Positions 4,151-5,659 of a DNA stretch of 5,659 nucleotides are shown here, piece after piece. The notes under the pieces were generated by a model. It was given only the letters and a program-made list of their open reading frames with translations. It was not told the origin of the DNA and ran no database searches. Where the stretch lies: positions 1 to 5,659 of the forward strand of contig NZ_DATCQT010000075.1 of the NCBI RefSeq assembly GCF_036569345.1, read 5' to 3'. Each line of letters begins with the position of its first letter. Position 1 is the stretch's first letter. This DNA comes from Clostridium_AD sp036569345 (GTDB lineage: Bacteria; Bacillota; Clostridia; Clostridiales; Clostridiaceae). Both the position numbers and the translations under genes were made by a program.

Positions 4151-4657
4151 CTATTCTTCCTTATTGAATTTTAAAGCGTTTATAGCTTTTACAATGATCA
4201 AATCAACAAACTCAGACTTATCATACCCTGTCCTATCTTTCCCTGCCCCACGACCTGCATATTCAGCGATTAAGGCTATCGTAGATTCCCTCATGAAGAA
4301 AGTTACATATTTTTTCTTATCTCTATTCTGAGTCTTCAAGGTAAGTTGTATAGGAGAATTATCTATTACTTTGGTTTCTTTAGGATCTTCCTTTGTTTCA
4401 ACAGCCCGTTCTTCTTTTGCTTCAGTTTTATTAATTACTTTTTTATGGGCTATATTTCTCTTAGGTTTAGATTTAGCAGGATCATCTGCCACGGTGTCAG
4501 TTTCATGTTTAGGCTGAGTAGTTTCATCTACCTTTTCTATCACAGGTACAGGGGTAATTACTTCTTCTTTTTCTTGTAATAGTGAATTATGCTCTTTTAC
4601 TCCTAGAACATTTTCATTCGTGAACATACTTTTAATTTTTCCTTTTTGTATTGCCAT
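4151..4657 (-). CDS. Ribbon-helix-helix centromere-binding partner of ParA
   Basis: A 168-residue protein in two parts. Residues 1-20 are a short basic N-terminus (MAIQKGKIKSMF). Residues 25-110 are a low-complexity, highly charged Glu/Lys/Thr/Pro linker, probably disordered. Residues 115-163 read as an RHH fold: strand KKYVTFFMR, helix STIALIAEYA, a long Gly/Arg loop GRGAGKDRTGYDKSE, and helix FVDLIIVKAINAL. Unlike ParB proteins it has no ParB/HTH domain; it fits the ParG/Omega-like class that pairs with small ParA ATPases. By analogy the RHH dimer binds centromere repeats and the basic N-terminus stimulates ParA. The ATG lies 1 nt after the parA stop with GAGG about 9-10 nt upstream, so the two are translationally coupled. 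The 168-residue length exceeds ParG (about 76), mostly because of the linker. Confidence 0.75.
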   Translation of the reverse strand: MAIQKGKIKSMFTNENVLGVKEHNSLLQEKEEVITPVPVIEKVDETTQPKHETDTVADDPAKSKPKRNIAHKKVINKTEAKEERAVETKEDPKETKVIDNSPIQLTLKTQNRDKKKYVTFFMRESTIALIAEYAGRGAGKDRTGYDKSEFVDLIIVKAINALKFNKEE

Positions 4658-4658
4658 A

Positions 4659-5459
4659 TTATATCGCCTCGATTTCTTTTAATTCTTGTATAAATTCTAC
4701 ATATGCTAGATAACCTGCATTCTTCACATTATAGTAACTAATTGGTAAATTCACCAATGACGTTTCTTGTAATCTTATGTTGTTTGGAATTATAGTTCCA
4801 AATGATAATTCTTTAAGTATAGTGTTGTGATTAACATAATATATAAAATCTTTTGAAATTTTTATTCTTTTATCATATTTGTTTATTAACAAGCCACAAA
4901 TATTATTTTCTATTTCAAGTTCATCACAGAGAGAATTCCATTGACTCATTATATTCATTGCTCCTTGAATGCTGTGCATTCCAATCTCTGTGACAATAAT
5001 AATACTGTCTGAAATAAACAAAGCATTTAAATTGGAAATACTCATAGCAGGAGGGGTATCACAAATAACATAGTCATATTTAGCAAGGTACTCTTTGTTC
5101 TTCTTCATCCATTTCTTCATAATTCCATGTCTCAACGTTACAGATATAAGTTCCATTTCCGTAGCAGTAAGTCCTTTGTCACTAGGTATCAAATCTACAG
5201 TGGGCATATCAGCAATAGGTTTTTCTAAAATTACATCTATAGGAGCAATATCATTTTTTAGAACATTACTTATGGAGTCATACCTTTCTGTAAATTGACT
5301 TATATTAAAATTGCTAGTCATATTTCCTTGAGAGTCGAAATCTATTACCAAAACTTTCTTATTCTCCTTGGCAAGGAACCCTACTAAATTAAATGCAACA
5401 TTGGTTTTACCTGTGCCACCTTTCATGGTTGCGAATGATAATATCTTTGGATTAGCCAT
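4659..5459 (-). CDS. parA: ParA/Soj-type plasmid partition ATPase
   Basis: This 266-residue protein has the deviant Walker A KGGTGKT (residues 13-19, signature Lys13), Walker A' VIDFDSQGN (38-46, Asp42) and Walker B VICDTPP (131-137, Asp134). There is no N-terminal helix-turn-helix extension, so it is the small, type Ib-like or Soj-like form that does not itself act as the operon repressor. Known mechanism: ATP dimers coat the nucleoid nonspecifically and the centromere complex moves along the resulting gradient. GGGAGG (5466-5471) sits 6 nt before ATG 5459, which fixes the start. The RHH partner gene follows 1 nt after the stop. It lies upstream of rep in the same orientation, with the origin between. 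Confidence 0.94.
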   Translation of the reverse strand: MANPKILSFATMKGGTGKTNVAFNLVGFLAKENKKVLVIDFDSQGNMTSNFNISQFTERYDSISNVLKNDIAPIDVILEKPIADMPTVDLIPSDKGLTATEMELISVTLRHGIMKKWMKKNKEYLAKYDYVICDTPPAMSISNLNALFISDSIIIVTEIGMHSIQGAMNIMSQWNSLCDELEIENNICGLLINKYDKRIKISKDFIYYVNHNTILKELSFGTIIPNNIRLQETSLVNLPISYYNVKNAGYLAYVEFIQELKEIEAI

Positions 5460-5486
5460 TTATTTCCTCCCTTTTATTATAAGTAT

Positions 5487-5492
5487 ATTATA
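5487..5492 (-). promoter_or_regulatory. Candidate -10 of the parA operon promoter
   Basis: TATAAT on the minus strand, 28 bp before the parA start; a second TATAAT reading lies at 5476-5481 but is too close to the ribosome binding site. No clear -35 is visible in the AT-rich upstream sequence, so the assignment is tentative. Confidence 0.4.
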
Positions 5493-5563
5493 TTTTTAAT
5501 TTTAACATATTTTGTTATAAATTAAAATAGTATTTTTGTGTTAAAATAATTACTATAAGTATA

Positions 5564-5635
5564 ATACAATAGTATATACAATACAAATAAAAATATTTTA
5601 TATTTGTATTGTATATATAAAATACAATACAAATA
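5564..5635. repeat. Palindromic and direct repeats upstream of parA (candidate parS/operator)
   Basis: A perfect 17-bp inverted repeat, TATATACAATACAAATA (5573-5589) and its complement (5601-5617), surrounds an 11-nt centre that is itself mostly palindromic (AAAATATTTT). A third copy, ATACAATACAAATA, recurs in direct orientation at 5622-5635, and a half copy ATACAATA lies at 5564-5571. The core heptamer TACAATA thus appears at 5565, 5577 and 5623, and inverted at 5607. RHH partners of small ParA proteins commonly bind such repeats upstream of their operon, both as centromere and as operator. The array may continue beyond the right edge. Confidence 0.65.
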
Positions 5636-5659
5636 ATATGTATTAAAATTTTACATATA

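Noticed and set aside
4346..4579. Plus-strand Phe/Tyr/Arg-rich frame opposite the RHH gene
   Set aside because: It mirrors the Glu/Lys-rich linker on the coding strand, a usual antisense artefact.

Overview
This window looks like the replication and maintenance core of a theta-replicating plasmid from a low-GC Gram-positive bacterium, most likely a Clostridium-like member of the Clostridia. The genus is inferred from very high A+T content, strong AGGAGG-type ribosome binding sites, and the gene families present (a Rep_3 initiator, an actin-like ParM, and a bacterial group II intron). All large genes run on the minus strand.

Layout, left to right. The left edge (1-about 225) holds a plus-strand C-terminal coding fragment of unknown identity, followed by domains V and VI of a group II intron whose body lies outside the window. 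A short plus-strand exon reading frame follows and ends in a perfect 14-bp hairpin that can terminate transcription from either side. After an AT-rich spacer come parR (661-981) and parM (971-1864), overlapping and read leftwards. Upstream of parM lies a centromere-like array of eight 11-bp units (1890-2038) arranged around a parM promoter, an architecture like parC of plasmid R1. A rep gene for a 401-residue Rep_3/RepB initiator occupies 2558-3763. It is flanked on both sides by iteron-type repeats and by perfect DnaA boxes in mirror-image orientation. The right-hand flank is a textbook origin: five iterons at exactly 21-bp spacing, a small hairpin, four 10-bp AT-rich units, a degenerate iteron and a DnaA box. 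At the right, parA (4659-5459) and a downstream gene for a ribbon-helix-helix partner (4151-4657) form a second partition operon. An AT-rich array of palindromic and direct repeats lies upstream of parA.

How the parts should work together (inference from families and layout): Rep binds the iterons and, with host DnaA, opens the AT-rich repeats to start replication. Two partition machines of different mechanism appear to distribute the copies: an actin-type ParM/ParR/parC filament system and a ParA Walker ATPase/RHH system. The most unusual points are two intact-looking partition systems on one short segment, the mirrored second iteron/DnaA-box cluster downstream of rep, and an open reading frame running without a stop through intron domain VI into the 3' exon.
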